A stretch of DNA of 64,000 bases from NCBI GenBank assembly GCA_038380795.1, contig CM076272.1, positions 6,010,001 to 6,074,000 of the forward strand, written 5' to 3'. The notes under the pieces are model-generated. The model worked only from the letters and a program-made list of their open reading frames with translations, searched no databases and was not told the origin of the DNA. The stretch is from Pyrocephalus nanus (lineage: Eukaryota > Chordata > Aves > Passeriformes > Tyrannidae). Each line of letters begins with the position of its first letter. The stretch's first letter is position 1. Of this stretch, positions 38,679-50,500 are shown in pieces. A program made the translations under genes and the position numbers.

Positions 38679-41600
38679 TGCAGGGACTGTGTTTATCAGA
38701 AGGAACCTAAGCATTCTTCATTATTACTGTTTTCTTACAAGCTGTGTGAAGAGTTTGCATTGACACAGTCATATCCTTGATCATGTAGTGCAGCATGTTG
38801 CAGGTTTTGGAAATGTATTAAAATCCATTCTAAATATAGATGTTTTAGGAATTCTGCTGTGGGAGGAATATGGGGCTCAATTCTGCTAGCAAACTTGTAA
38901 TTATTTCTATTGATACTAGGGAAGCATGGACTTGTGAAGACAGACTCTAATGCCATGCTGGAAAAGCTTTGACAAGTTGTCTAAAATTTGGAGCCTAAAA
39001 CTCAGATCTTGCTCAAGTTGAATTTTCAGGGTTTGTCTGAGAGTTGTTGACTGTGATTCATACAGTCAACTTCACCCTGCAGCAGCACGTACTCAACATC
39101 TTACTCAAATGCTCTTCTTAACCATTGCTACTTTAAGAAGGATAACTGTTGGTTTTTAGCAAACCTAAGTATGCACAGACTAATGCAGTGTAACTTCACT
39201 CTAGTTTTGGCTAAGTAGGCACAAGGCCAGGAATTTTTCTTGCTAATGCTTTTTTCCTCCTTTACCTGTTGCACTAAATGAGAGTGCATTCCAACTCTGA
39301 CCTGGTCGTGTTAGTGTACATTTTAAAAATTTAAAAAAAAAAAAAAGGAGGAGCTTTCAAGCCATGCTGTGGGGAGGAGGGAGCTATGTGGCTTAGAATG
39401 AATGTAGGTAATCATAATGAATGACAGGTAAGAAAAAGTCCTGCTAGCAACTGAAAATTCCCAACAAGCCAGCAGGGCTTGGCCTATTTCTGTCTCCTAC
39501 CAGCAGATTGAAGCTGAAGTTTAGCATAAAGCAGACAGTGTCAGCAAGCTTGGTTCAATTTTGATTAGTAAGCTACTGGTAGATTTTGTTTAATTTTCCT
39601 TCTTCTTTCCTCTCCCTGATTCTCCTTTCCCTGCTGTTTTCTCATTGTGAATAGACCAACATAACATATCTCACTTTCTCCCTTGTTGCTGCATGACATA
39701 AATTATGCCTGATATTCCCCAATAATTATAAGTTAATTAACACTAAGCTATTTTTATAAGCCTCTTTATTACAATGCAACAAACTGCATTCCTGATTTAT
39801 CAGGATGTTGCCAAGTGTGAATGAAAAATGCTTTAGGGCAAAACAGTGTTTAGGATAGTTTCAGTCTGGGCAATACTGGTTTAAATGAATGCATGAACAC
39901 TGATAAAGATGTTAATAATTCAAGGTTGTGCGTTGCACTTTGTTTCCAAAGTTAGTATGGTGAAAGGAATGTGTTGGTCCAGAATCTCTAGAAATGGTGC
40001 CTCAGTTCCTCATCAGTGGGGTCTTCGGAAACATTTTCAAGTTAGAGTTTTGGAAAGGAAGCCGAGATGAGACAGGAGCTAAGAACAAGGATGTTGTTAC
40101 TGCTTTCACTTCTTTGTGCTGTTGCTGTATGTTTGTTGCAGTGACCAACCATTTTGCAGGAAAAAAACACTTAATACCTTCAAAATCAAGGTTTTGTACT
40201 TTTTACAAATAATTTGATGAGGTTCCAGCAGCCTTTGGACACCTGCTGCCTTCAGCCATGAGTCCTTCTTTTAGACACTAGGAATTCCATGTTTAAGGAT
40301 ACTATGCCCATTTCAGCTTTTTTTTTCTGGGCTGAAGAGTCTTTGTTCATGTCACCATTTCTTGCATGTCCTTCAGTTCTTTCCAGTTCTGATTCATGAC
40401 TCTGTACCAGCACGTAACAGTCAAACATCAGTCTCATTTTTGACCTTTTGCTTGACCTGTCCTACTTTGCCAGGCAGAGTTTTCCCAAATAATACATCTT
40501 GGTGTTCTTGTCTGGAAGAGTCTAGTGCTTGTTTAATTTGGCATTCAGAAGTCTGTGACAGAGGCATATTCCTACCATGAGCTCTGCACATGGCTTGTTG
40601 CTCAGTTATTAGCAGCTTTCTCCTCCTTTTGATGAAAAATGCAAGTAAAACTGTAGATGATCAATTCAAAAGGCCAATTTCAGTTGACCTGCCACCCCTT
40701 GTCCACCCCTGCAAACACACCTGCCACAGTCTGTGCTCCCTGCAACACAGCAGCAGCTTGCTCAATGTCAGGGGTTGTTGCCAAGGTTCATATCTCAGAC
40801 ACTTGGAAATTGGTGTGCTCATGTTGAGAAGAAACCACTGTCTATACAAATTATGTAGAGACTGAAGCAAGTGAAAATAAGAAGTTGTATCTGTTTTCCG
40901 AGATGAACAAATTTGCTCCAAGATCTGAGATGCTTCATGAGAACTATGATACCAAAGTGTAGAATATGACCAGGAATTTCAAGAAAGATTGTTTGTTTGT
41001 TTTGCTCTTTCTCAGAAAAGAAGAATTACTTTAAAAATCAAAAATATCAGCAACATAGGGGGAGTCAATTTATTTGCCCATTAAAAACCCCCCAAAACAC
41101 AACAACAGAACTGTGTTCATTTAAATCAAACTGGATCTAGTCTAAATTTCTTAAATCATTCCCATTCATAATTTCTCTTTCTTTCCTCTCCTGTTTACTT
41201 ACAGGAAGCCTTTTTTCCCCTGCTTTAATGCCAAAAGCCATTATACTGCTTTTCTCCACTGTAACTACCAAAGCCCTGCCTGAACAGTGACTGTCAAGGT
41301 CAGAGCAGATTAAGGGGGATAAACACTTCAAGAGTGCTGGTCTCTTATCTGCCAGGGCAAGTCAGCACTCTTGTTCACACATCTTGAACCAGAAAGATTG
41401 ATTAAAAGCCCCATAAGGCCAGAATGTGAAGTAAATTACTTCCAGGTTCCCATGTAACAAGAGTCTTAGGAGAATAGAAGACTTGGGAAGAAAGCAAACC
41501 CCAGAAAAAACAAACCCAAAGAAAGGTCCCTTCGATCTGGTGTCTGTTTGACATCTGTAACACTTCAGTTTCTAGAAAATACGTATGTCACTTCATAACT

Positions 41601-42972
41601 TCTGGTTTTCACTGCAGTTCAAGTCTATTTTGTATATATATTAAAAATATAAATATATTTTATGGACAGAAAGAAAATTACTTTCCTTTAATGGTGTCTC
41701 CCTTCCTGAGCTGCAGAGGTTACCCAAGAGAGCTGTATTCACACGTTGCTTGGAATTGGAAGAAATCTTTTTTTTGTTTTTTTGGTTTTTTTTTCCAGCT
41801 TGTTCTTCAGACTGTGACATTAGAAATCAGGGCCTGGTGTGATATTGAGCTGAACAGGTTGAGAAGAAAAGCAAAGGCAAATGTGCCTATTGCTTGCAGA
41901 TAAAATTCCAGGGTTAACTCTCTTACAATGGTGAGACCCAAATGTGGTATTATTATTTTTTTGACTCTTTGCTTGTAATTTGGAGCTTAGACTCCAGGCT
42001 GAGTCCACTGTGTTGCTCTGAGTATGCAGGGCGTCCCAGCTGTTTGAGACTGCTGATACAGGTGTAACATGGCCCAAAACACAGGGTCTTCAGTAAGTGA
42101 GATCTGTGAGCAAGAGAGCAGACCTGAAACCTGATGGTTAGTGCTCAGGGTTGTCAGCTCCTGGGAATGTTTTGGTAATGTGCAGTGAAAGATGGGCTTT
42201 TATCTTAATGACAAACTGGGGATCATGACTTAGTAATTAAATATATTGGAAATACACACTTAGCATATTTAAAAAAAAAGAAAGGGTAAATCTGCTGGCC
42301 AGAAAAGAGAAAATCATCCGTGCAACATAATAATATTTTCCTGCATTTGTCATCTTTTCCAGAGGTCTTTCAGTAATATTTTTATGTTCCTTATGCTTTT
42401 TCTGTTTTCATTTTTATTTCTTTAGTAGCAAATAAAGGAGAACCAGAGGAGGCCTTTAGAATGGATACAAAATGTTTAATGAGCTTTGTCATACTGAATG
42501 CAGATTTTCTTCTGTCATTACTCAAATCATCAGTAGGGATTTTCTGCTGTTATCTGTCTTAAGCCCTTCTGGAACATGGTTATGAATTTTAGCCATATAC
42601 AGCTTGGATTCTCTGAATTTCCATTTTAGAGGAGAGTCCTGGGGATTAAAAGAACATTTACCACCTCACTCCAAACTGCTGTTTGATACCACACCTTACC
42701 CTCAGCCTTTGGGAGCTGACACTAAGTGACTTCCATGTGACTCTTGGTCAAAGAGGGCCCAGAATTTAGTTGAACCAGTAGACTTCTTCAGAGGTTCCCA
42801 ATATATCAAGCAAGACTACATCTTGAACCTATTTTCTGGAAAACAGGTTGAAATTTCTGGTTACCTGTTGCTTTGCAGTGAATAACTCTGACAAATAACA
42901 GGTCACATATAAATGTCTAACTGCTCCCTCACTTATGGATTCAGTAAGTGTTTTCTCTTTCTCTGTTTTCAG

Positions 42973-43402
42973 AAGCAGAAACAGAAATCCTATTGGTCCA
43001 GGAAAATATGGATATGGAAAAGTGCCATACATTTTACCTTTACAAACTGACACTGGTCAGCAGTCTCAGAAACTCCGGAGGCAGCGCCAGTCCTCGAGGA
43101 GCCACATGTTCCATGCAAGACCAAACCTCATGAGCGCCTACAGCCAGGCAGCTGCGCCTCCAGTCCAACACGGCAATCTTTACCAAGAAGCAAGTGGGCC
43201 TCAGGCAGGACATCAGGTCCTGGGGCCCTCAGTTTATCAGTCCTCATCATTTCCTGTGTCTCAAAGCCTGTTCCACAGCAGTGACCCAAACCAGCACAGC
43301 CCTGGGTCAGCCCAAAGCCTGCAGGGGCAGCCCCAGTCCCCAAGGGCCGCGGCCATTGTGTGCGTTGGCATCTACAAGCAATATAAACTCTGCAACACAA
43401 TT
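42973..43402 (+). CDS. THSD4: THSD4 coding exon 3: basic spacer before the cysteine-rich region
   Basis: The exon completes codon 188 (AG|A, Arg) and encodes residues 189-331. It opens with SRNRNPIGPGKYGYGK followed by VPYILPLQTDT, a block nearly identical to human THSD4. A basic stretch follows (KLRRQRQSSR; RRQR is a possible proprotein-convertase site, inferred only). Then comes a long Ser/Gln/Pro/His-rich spacer. It ends with a conserved CVGIYKQYKLCNT segment whose two cysteines start the region shared by ADAMTS-like proteins. The acceptor is a strong pyrimidine tract ending TTTTCAG and the donor is ATT|GTAAGT. Its length of 430 bp (1 + 143 x 3) changes the phase from 2 to 0, as required by both neighbours. 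The last residue is Ile, where I recall Asn in human. Confidence 0.96.
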
Positions 43403-43906
43403 GTAAGTCTGCATTTTAAATAACCTTCCTGTATTTAATGTGTTGGACAGCTATGGCTTTCCTCCAGCATGTGAAATGGTCACATAATTGTCGAGTTGAG
43501 CATTGTTTTTTATTAATGTAATGAAAATTTTGGTGAACTTATTTAAAGTGTCTTAGGGAGTACTGAAAGTAGATCCATAATACTATAGTTACTTAAAACC
43601 ATACCTACAAGGATTTTAAGCAGTCACTTAAACTACCAACAATGTACAATTCTAATTTGATAGAAGGAGAAACTGGTCTTTTTGGTGCTGAAACCTGGGA
43701 ATATGAGGAATTTGAGATAATAGTAATGGAGGTAGGCAGGCAGCAAAATATGGACTGAACAATGTTAGTGAGTGGAATGATCATGGAGAATTTTTGTTGT
43801 AATTATGGTGAAGGGACAAGGGATGGTGTCTGTGTAAATTGTCCACTTCTATTTGGTGCTGTGATGATGTTACTTGGATTTTTTTGTGGGGGGAATTTTT
43901 TTTTGT

Positions 43907-43934
43907 TTTGGTTGGTTGGCTGGTTGGTTGGTTT
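43907..43934. repeat. (TTGG)n simple repeat
   Basis: About six GGTT/TTGG units with one GGCT interruption, next to a T- and G-rich stretch. It is a simple tetranucleotide repeat. Confidence 0.85.
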
Positions 43935-44112
43935 TGTTGACGTTGACGGTTGTGTGATGAATGTGGATTTTAAGGAAATAGATTTTAAGAGAAAGTAGAG
44001 TGCAGGAAACAGAGGAATGGGGAGAAGGTGCTTTTAAGATTTGTTTTACTTGTTGTTATCCTGTTCTGATTTTGATTGGTTAAATAAATTCAGGTAATTT
44101 CCCCAAGTCCAG

Positions 44113-44266
44113 GTTGGTTTGCCCATGATGGGAGTGGGTGAGTGACCTCTCCCTGTCCTTATCTCAACTCATGAGCCTCTCCTTACATTTTCTCTCCCCT
44201 GCCAGTTGGGAAAGGTAGTGATAGAGCAGCCTTACCTGTCATCCAGCCAGAGTCAAACCATCACAG
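44113..44266 (+). mobile_element. LTR fragment of an endogenous retrovirus
   Basis: The sequence has the look of the 3' half of LTRs common in songbird genomes. It contains 'gggtgagtgacctctccctg', 'tccttatctcaactcatgag', 'ttttctctcccctgcc' and 'gtgatagagcagc', and ends in 'catccagccagagtcaaacc' then ATCACA. The match is from memory of the family. There is no internal coding sequence and no intact partner LTR, so it is a truncated relic. Boundaries are approximate. Confidence 0.5.
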
Positions 44267-47100
44267 TCATAGACAGGTATAATGTTTTTTCATGAAAGAA
44301 ATGAAAAAGTGGAGTTGGGGTGGAGCATGTTACGAAGGCTGCCTACTTCCCAATCCCATAAGAAAAGATTATCCTTTTGTGAGTGCTCCTCATGTTCTAA
44401 CTGGCATTTAGAGCCAGTACCTGGTAGCCCAGATCACTCCAGGATCTTTCCATGGTGCTGTGTACATTTTCTGACAGATCCTACTTTTCCCATCATTCGA
44501 GCTCTACATCCTTTGCTTTTGACTTCCCTAATTCATTGGAATGAAAATCTGTGTTAATTTTTAAATAAAACTTACTCCCTCACTACTTGATTCAAAAATG
44601 TTTGGCTGGGTGTAGCTCCATGCTCCAGGGCAGCCTCTCATTGTATTTGGGAGGTGAGTGAGGTTTTGTTCTTTGTCCTGACTAGCAGTTTTCATCCTGC
44701 TAAAATTTCCAGTTTCTGCCTGTGCCACTTTAGTGTTTCCCAGAGTATCTCTTCCTAATATTTTTATCTTGTTTGGGCTCCTAATCTAACCTAATGTTGC
44801 CAACATGAAGAAGCCTGTATTTGGATACTGGAAGCAGGATGTTCAGGAGAGGTCTCAATATGTTGACAGGACAGGCCATATTTTTCTAGGTGGGTGCACA
44901 TCTGATTTTTCTGCCTCTGAAAAATCCTGTTTTGTTCAGTGGAAGCCTGCATAGTGGAGATGGAACAATAGAACACAGGATAACAAAAACATGACTATAC
45001 AAATTACTAAGAGGCCTTTTTGCTTCTTAGTGTAGCAGTTATTATAGCTGCTTTATTTATAAATAAAATCCATTGATACAGACTAGAGCAGTTGATTGAA
45101 GAGACATAATGTCAAGAAAGCTTTAGTGTATTTGTCTGGAGTGGAAAACATGAAAGAGCTAATTTGAGTCTCTGATACAAATTGCTCTTTTAAAAAACAC
45201 TCTGTTTTTTGAAGGAAATGGGAAATGACCTTAGTGCACGGGCATTAATTTGGAAAGTTTTCTGGACTGAATTTGCTCAGTGGTGTCCAAGCAACACACA
45301 AATGCCGCGGTCTTTATTTCACCCCTCACTCATCAGGGCACAAAGTTGGACAGTGTTCTGCCTGACTTCATGTAAGAAAATCACTTCCAGGAAAGAGGTC
45401 TTTTCAGAGAGCAAGGGGTGAGAGGTGAAAAAGTTAGAAGTGAGGTGGAAGAAAGAAGCAATCCCAGACAAGGTATGGCAAAGGAAGGCTTGTGGAGGAC
45501 GTTTATTGAGAATGATAGGTGGGCTGGAGTGCAGAGGGCAGTGAGCTTGTGAATTGGACATTGGCAAGATATGCAGGTCAGTGTGATGAGGGGTTTGGCC
45601 ATGGGCAAATTTCTTTTGGTAGAAGGGGAACAGGAGTGAAAATGTTTCCATGTCAGTTTTAGAATCTGTTGTTTACACAGAAGAATTCAACTGATGAAAA
45701 CATAGGTTAGCATAATGTTTCTGCATCTTTGCTGTTGTTGAGGGCATAAATGCAGTTACAAAGAAATTCTTGGTTATATTACAGGAGACTTTTAATAGCA
45801 AAGGGAAATTGTAGATGATGCAGCTTCTCCTAAGCATGGAACTCTCCACAGTGATATTCTTTATTTAGTAACATTTCTGTTACCCTTGTTGAAGCTGTAA
45901 TTGCTGTTCAGGGTTATTTCTCTCCCTAGAATGTGGTAATTAAAGTAATTATAGAGAAGAAGTAGCTAAGAACAGTTTTAGTGTAAAGACCAGGACGAGA
46001 GCAAAACAAGGCTGATAGTGTTTCACTCTGTTCACTTGTTCTTTCTGATTAAATGCTTCTGCATGCGGGCTTTAATTTAATTTATCAGCAGTGACTTGTA
46101 CCAATAGTCTTGCCAGCAAGCAGAGAACAGCATCTTTTAAGTGTTTTTTTTTTTCTTCAATTCTTCTGGAGCATACCAAAAATGAAAATCTCATTTATTG
46201 AAGATATTCTGTTAACCATTATCCTGGTGTTTGGCCACTCCCTCTGCAGTTTCTCCTAAGGGCAGTTAAGTAATAACAAATTAAATCAATCTGCCTCAGT
46301 CCATTAGGTCATTTCCTCATTATTATATTTATTGTTTTTTCATTAATAGCCAAACTCATTTTACATGACTGACAGCTTGATTCGGAAAAGTTAAATTGTG
46401 GGGTTTGTTCGGGGAGACCCTCGGAAGTGCCTGTATTTGTTCAAGTGTTCCTGCAGATCATTAAACCTATTTTCTTGTTACACAAGTGGCTTCCCCTCTT
46501 CAGGACCTTGCCTACATGCTCCCCTCAGAACACACAGCTGCCTGTCAGCTGCTTGGGAAGGAAACAGGCAGGAAACATCTCTCCCCTGCACACAAACAGC
46601 ACTGACAGGTCTAACTGAAACCATAAGCTACCTGCAAAACAATAAGACTCTTCCAGTGCAGACTGCATTCCTCCAAAATAGGGAACTGATGCGTAAATCT
46701 TCCTTACCCCTGCATTAAAGGGAAGGAGAATTGTATGGATGCGTGGTTGAAGTAGAATTTGAATGCAACCTTCTTTTTGTGGTTTGTCACCAGAACAAAG
46801 GAAGCAACTCAAATGGAACATTTATTTACTGAGCACTTTCTGTAATTAATTGTCTTGAGCACTGCCAAGTTACCAGCTCTCTGCTGGTGCCTAAATGTGT
46901 GAGAATGTATTTGTAAATTAACTCCAGACTGCAGGTCACTTGGGCAGTGTATATAAGGAAGCTTTCAGGGCTCTGGACATTCAAGACTGTTTGTTTTGCA
47001 GTGTAAATTTGGTGATACAGAGTGCCCCTTTTAAAAGGTAATTTTAGCTGATTGATTTAATTTTTTTGTAAGGCATGCAGTGAATTTTGGCTTGTTGGTA

Positions 47101-47144
47101 AATTCTTAGTATGTCTCTAATACAGTAATTCTTAGTATGTCTCT
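47101..47144. repeat. 26-bp tandem duplication beside a CR1 copy
   Basis: AATTCTTAGTATGTCTCT occurs at 47101-47118 and 47127-47144, a 26-bp period. A further partial CCTTAGTATGT follows at 47147-47157, where CR1-like sequence begins. This may be a duplication connected with the insertion, or chance slippage. Confidence 0.8.
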
Positions 47145-47153
47145 ATCCTTAGT

Positions 47154-47502
47154 ATGTAGAGATCTTATTGCAGCCTTTCAGTACTTAAAGAGGGCTTATA
47201 AGAAAGATGGAGGGACTTTTAATGCCTGTAGTGTCAGGACAAGAGGCAACCCTTTTAAATTAAGGGAGGATGGGTTTAGAGTGGACATAAGGAAGAAATC
47301 TTTCCATGATGAAGGTGGTGAGGCCCTGGAACAGGCTGCCTAAATAAGCTCTGGGTGCCCCATCCCTGGAAATACTCAAGGCCAGGCTGGATGGGGCTTT
47401 GATTAATCGGGTCTAACGGAAGGTGTCCCTGCCCATGGCAAAGGGGTTGAAATCAGGTCGTCTTTAAAGGTCCCTTCCAAGCCAAAACATTCCAGGATTC
47501 TA
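47154..47502 (+). mobile_element. CR1 LINE 3' fragment (second copy)
   Basis: The frame from 47137 reads RDLIAAFQYLKRAYKKDGG, then RTRGNPFKLREDGFRVDIRK. This is the C-terminal end of CR1 ORF2, and it hits a stop after EALEQAA. The CR1 3' UTR follows ('aaggtcccttccaagccaaa', then ACATTCCAGGATTCTA), with only a degenerate terminal repeat. The element is about 350 bp, 5'-truncated and in the same orientation as THSD4. It belongs to a different and more diverged subfamily than the copy at 17812. Confidence 0.92.
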
Positions 47503-50500
47503 CATTGTCCTTGATGGAGAGTTCAGCCCTGAAGGCCCCATTTACACCAACAGCTTGTTATCTCTCCTCCTCTGCACTTCCCACTTTCCAAATTGCACCA
47601 AAACAGCTGATGAGGTCACATAGTAACCACGACCAGTTACATGCTCTGTTTAGAAAATCTGTAAAATAAAATAGTGTCTGTTTTGGTGATTCACTTACAT
47701 CATAACAAGGAGTATGAAAACCAGGTAGAGAAATTCATATATGAGCTTCAGCGTGAAGAGCAATGCAAAAAGGATGGCCCCTGGCCCAAGCCGGGGGAGG
47801 AGGGAGTCTGGCCCTGCTTGGGCCTGCTGCTCTCCTACATGGCTGCTGCCCCTAATTTCAATTGCGCAACAAGTCTTCTCTTCCGTTTTCTTAAAGATGT
47901 AATTAGCAAAGGCATCACTGAACTTTTGATTGGCCTTTTTGTCTGGAAATCACCTGGACAAAACCATCCTCGGCCCCAGGGATGGGCTGGTGGGCAAAAC
48001 CACGACAGCAAATAAAAACCCCAAGATAAGATGTATGAAAGAGTAACTGTTGAGGGCTCATTTAGATATTTATGGATGAAGTTTTGCTGATCTTGTCCAG
48101 TTTATTCCCAGTTGCTAGTTCACATGGATTAATATCATGTCTCCAATTACATTGTGTTGTCTCTCCCAGTATTTTATGTCACTGGTACTTAACAAGAAGT
48201 AATTGTGTTTTGGAGAAGTATCTAGAGAGGATCAGAAAAAAATTATTACATTTACTTTCTTGCCCTGACTCTTCAGCTTTGCAAACTGTTATTCTGGTAG
48301 CACAGCTATGGAAAATCCAGCCTTTGGTTGTGAATGAGAGTCTTCTACTTGGACCTGTGTTCCTGTGTGCAGAGCACTTGAGAATAGCATCTGGGCAGTG
48401 AATGCAAAGTATCTGAAAAGACAATTTTGGAAATGGAAAGAGGTTTTACAATTGAAGAGATGAGGTAAAAGGCTCAGGACCAATCCCCCACTGTATTGCA
48501 ATGGCATAAATTAATGTATTTAATTGCCCAAAGAGTCTTAATGATGATGATGACAATACTAATTTTGACTGGTATGAGTTAATACTTTGCCATGGAAAGG
48601 CTTTTTTTGGACACAGACTCCCAGTTAAATGAATTGAAATGCCCTGCAGTAACGTGTTGAGTTCATTAAACAGTGGTATGCTTTTCTGTCCCTTAAGCAC
48701 ATAGGTAGGCATTGGCAGGCTCCCTTGACACCTGGGATCTTGGGCCATTCACCAGCTCAGTTTCAATTTTTTCAAAGTTTTCCAACTCTATAGAAACGGA
48801 AACGTTTCCAAGGTTTCAAGTGTTAACAAAGGTAGAAATGAAAATATTTCATTTTGGATGGAACAGAAAATGTAATTCCCAGACTAGTCTTTTCAGAAGT
48901 GATACAGAGTTCTGCAAGTGTGCACTCTTTATTGTAGTTGGGATGCTCAGATATTGAGGTAAAGACTAACAAAAGACTATGTATTTTTAAGTCAACTTTC
49001 TTTTTTAAAAGCTCCTTCTTATTTCCAAAGAGCTACTGTGTGGTTTATTTGTTTTCGTTTGAGATTTGTATTGAGTAGGTGTTTGACATAAGTGGCAAAG
49101 TGGTGTTATGATGACATATCTTTTCCTGAGGAAATTTAACTTTATGTGAGGAATTTTCCATGTGAACACTGTGGGATTGTGTGCAGGTCTGGTAGTCCGG
49201 CAGTCCGTGGGTGTATAAGAAACTTATTAAAAGCTTTCATTACTGTGGGTTTTACTGTCCTTGCCTTGACTGTTTTGATATTTGTAGCAGAATTTTGTAA
49301 ATATTAGTTCAGTATGCATTTCACTATTACAGGCTTAACATACCAGGCACTGGCTCAGAGACACCTCTCTTAAAATGTAGTTTGATCAATTGTCATTTGC
49401 ATACAAAGGATTCACATCAAGACATCTCTGATAAAGCTCTTGAACTGCAGCTGTTTCCCCTCTGTCCTTACTGTGACTTTATGACAGCCCCTTCAACAGC
49501 AGAGAACACTGTATTGCAAAGTATTTGGCATGATGACATTATTATTAGAATTTAAATACTTAGGGGAAACTATATGCCTTAAATCATTAGGAAAAGTATG
49601 CTGGGGTAACTTTAGAAGCTCTCTCAAAGAGTTTTATTCCACAAGTGTGCTCTATAGTTGTGCCAGTAACAGAGTTAGCTGTTTTACACAAATGAATTAT
49701 TACTAGGTTGATTACTTCCTAATCTAGTAAAATGTTTATAATAAGTCCAAAATCACACAGATCAGAAAACCTTGATGTTTAGAGGCTTGTGGTTTTTAAT
49801 GGAAAAGTGAGTTACTTCCTTTGGTTGATAAATCTGAGTTATTTTGAACTAGTTTAATATCTAGGAGTCTAAGAGTCATATGCTATTGTGCCAAGAACTA
49901 TAAAAGCACAGACCAAAAGGAAAGGTGCAGCTAATGCATACATGGCCACTGTTGTATTCTGTGTTGTCCAGGTCTGGGAGAAGTGACCTGTGGGATCTTT
50001 AATGTTCTTACAGTCACTCTCAAAACCTACAGGAACAATGGGATTTTTGACTTCTTTCAAAGACAGTTTAATTAGATATAAATAAAGTATAGTGAAGCTT
50101 AGGATAGAATGAACACCTTAAGGTAATAAACCAGAAATATACCACTGGAAAACAAAGATTGGAAGTGTGTTTCAGTGATAACAATCTACTAAATATGCGA
50201 GGGAATTATCAAACACAGTGAGGAACTTAAATGTTCAATTTACACCTAGGGTAATTATAAGGCAAGAAATGCCAACATTGCCATAATTAGTCAATGAAAC
50301 CACCTTAAGTCTCTGCCTTGTGTCGTGCAGAACCAACTTTTCTATGATTGACACATTCTGTGACATGCTTCTAGTTTGCATTAGGGTCTCTAATGAGTGG
50401 CATCAACTCTTTTCACCCATGTTCTCCATTCAAATGTTATAAATCAAGAACTGGGTCTCACACCATAAATTTGAAAAATCTATAGCGAGATCTCTGCTGC

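Larger units (their letters stand above)
28585..42972 (+). other. THSD4: THSD4 intron between coding exons 2 and 3 (14,388 bp)
   Basis: The intron runs from GTACGT to TTTCTCTGTTTTCAG. No nested gene or clear transposon was recognised. It contains a GC-richer patch (about 30130-30440), a poly-T tract (31350-31370), an ATA/TAA microsatellite (37181-37207), a short direct repeat (38641-38678) and AT-rich runs near 41630-41665. Open frames on both strands here are short and lack domains. Confidence 0.85.

Noticed and set aside
45319..45651. 110- and 75-codon minus-strand frames
   Set aside because: They overlap each other in different frames, with no motif or splice context. They are chance frames.
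47674..48015. 113-codon plus-strand frame as a gene
   Set aside because: No recognisable domain, and its 3' part looks LTR-like. Kept only as a low-interest repeat question.
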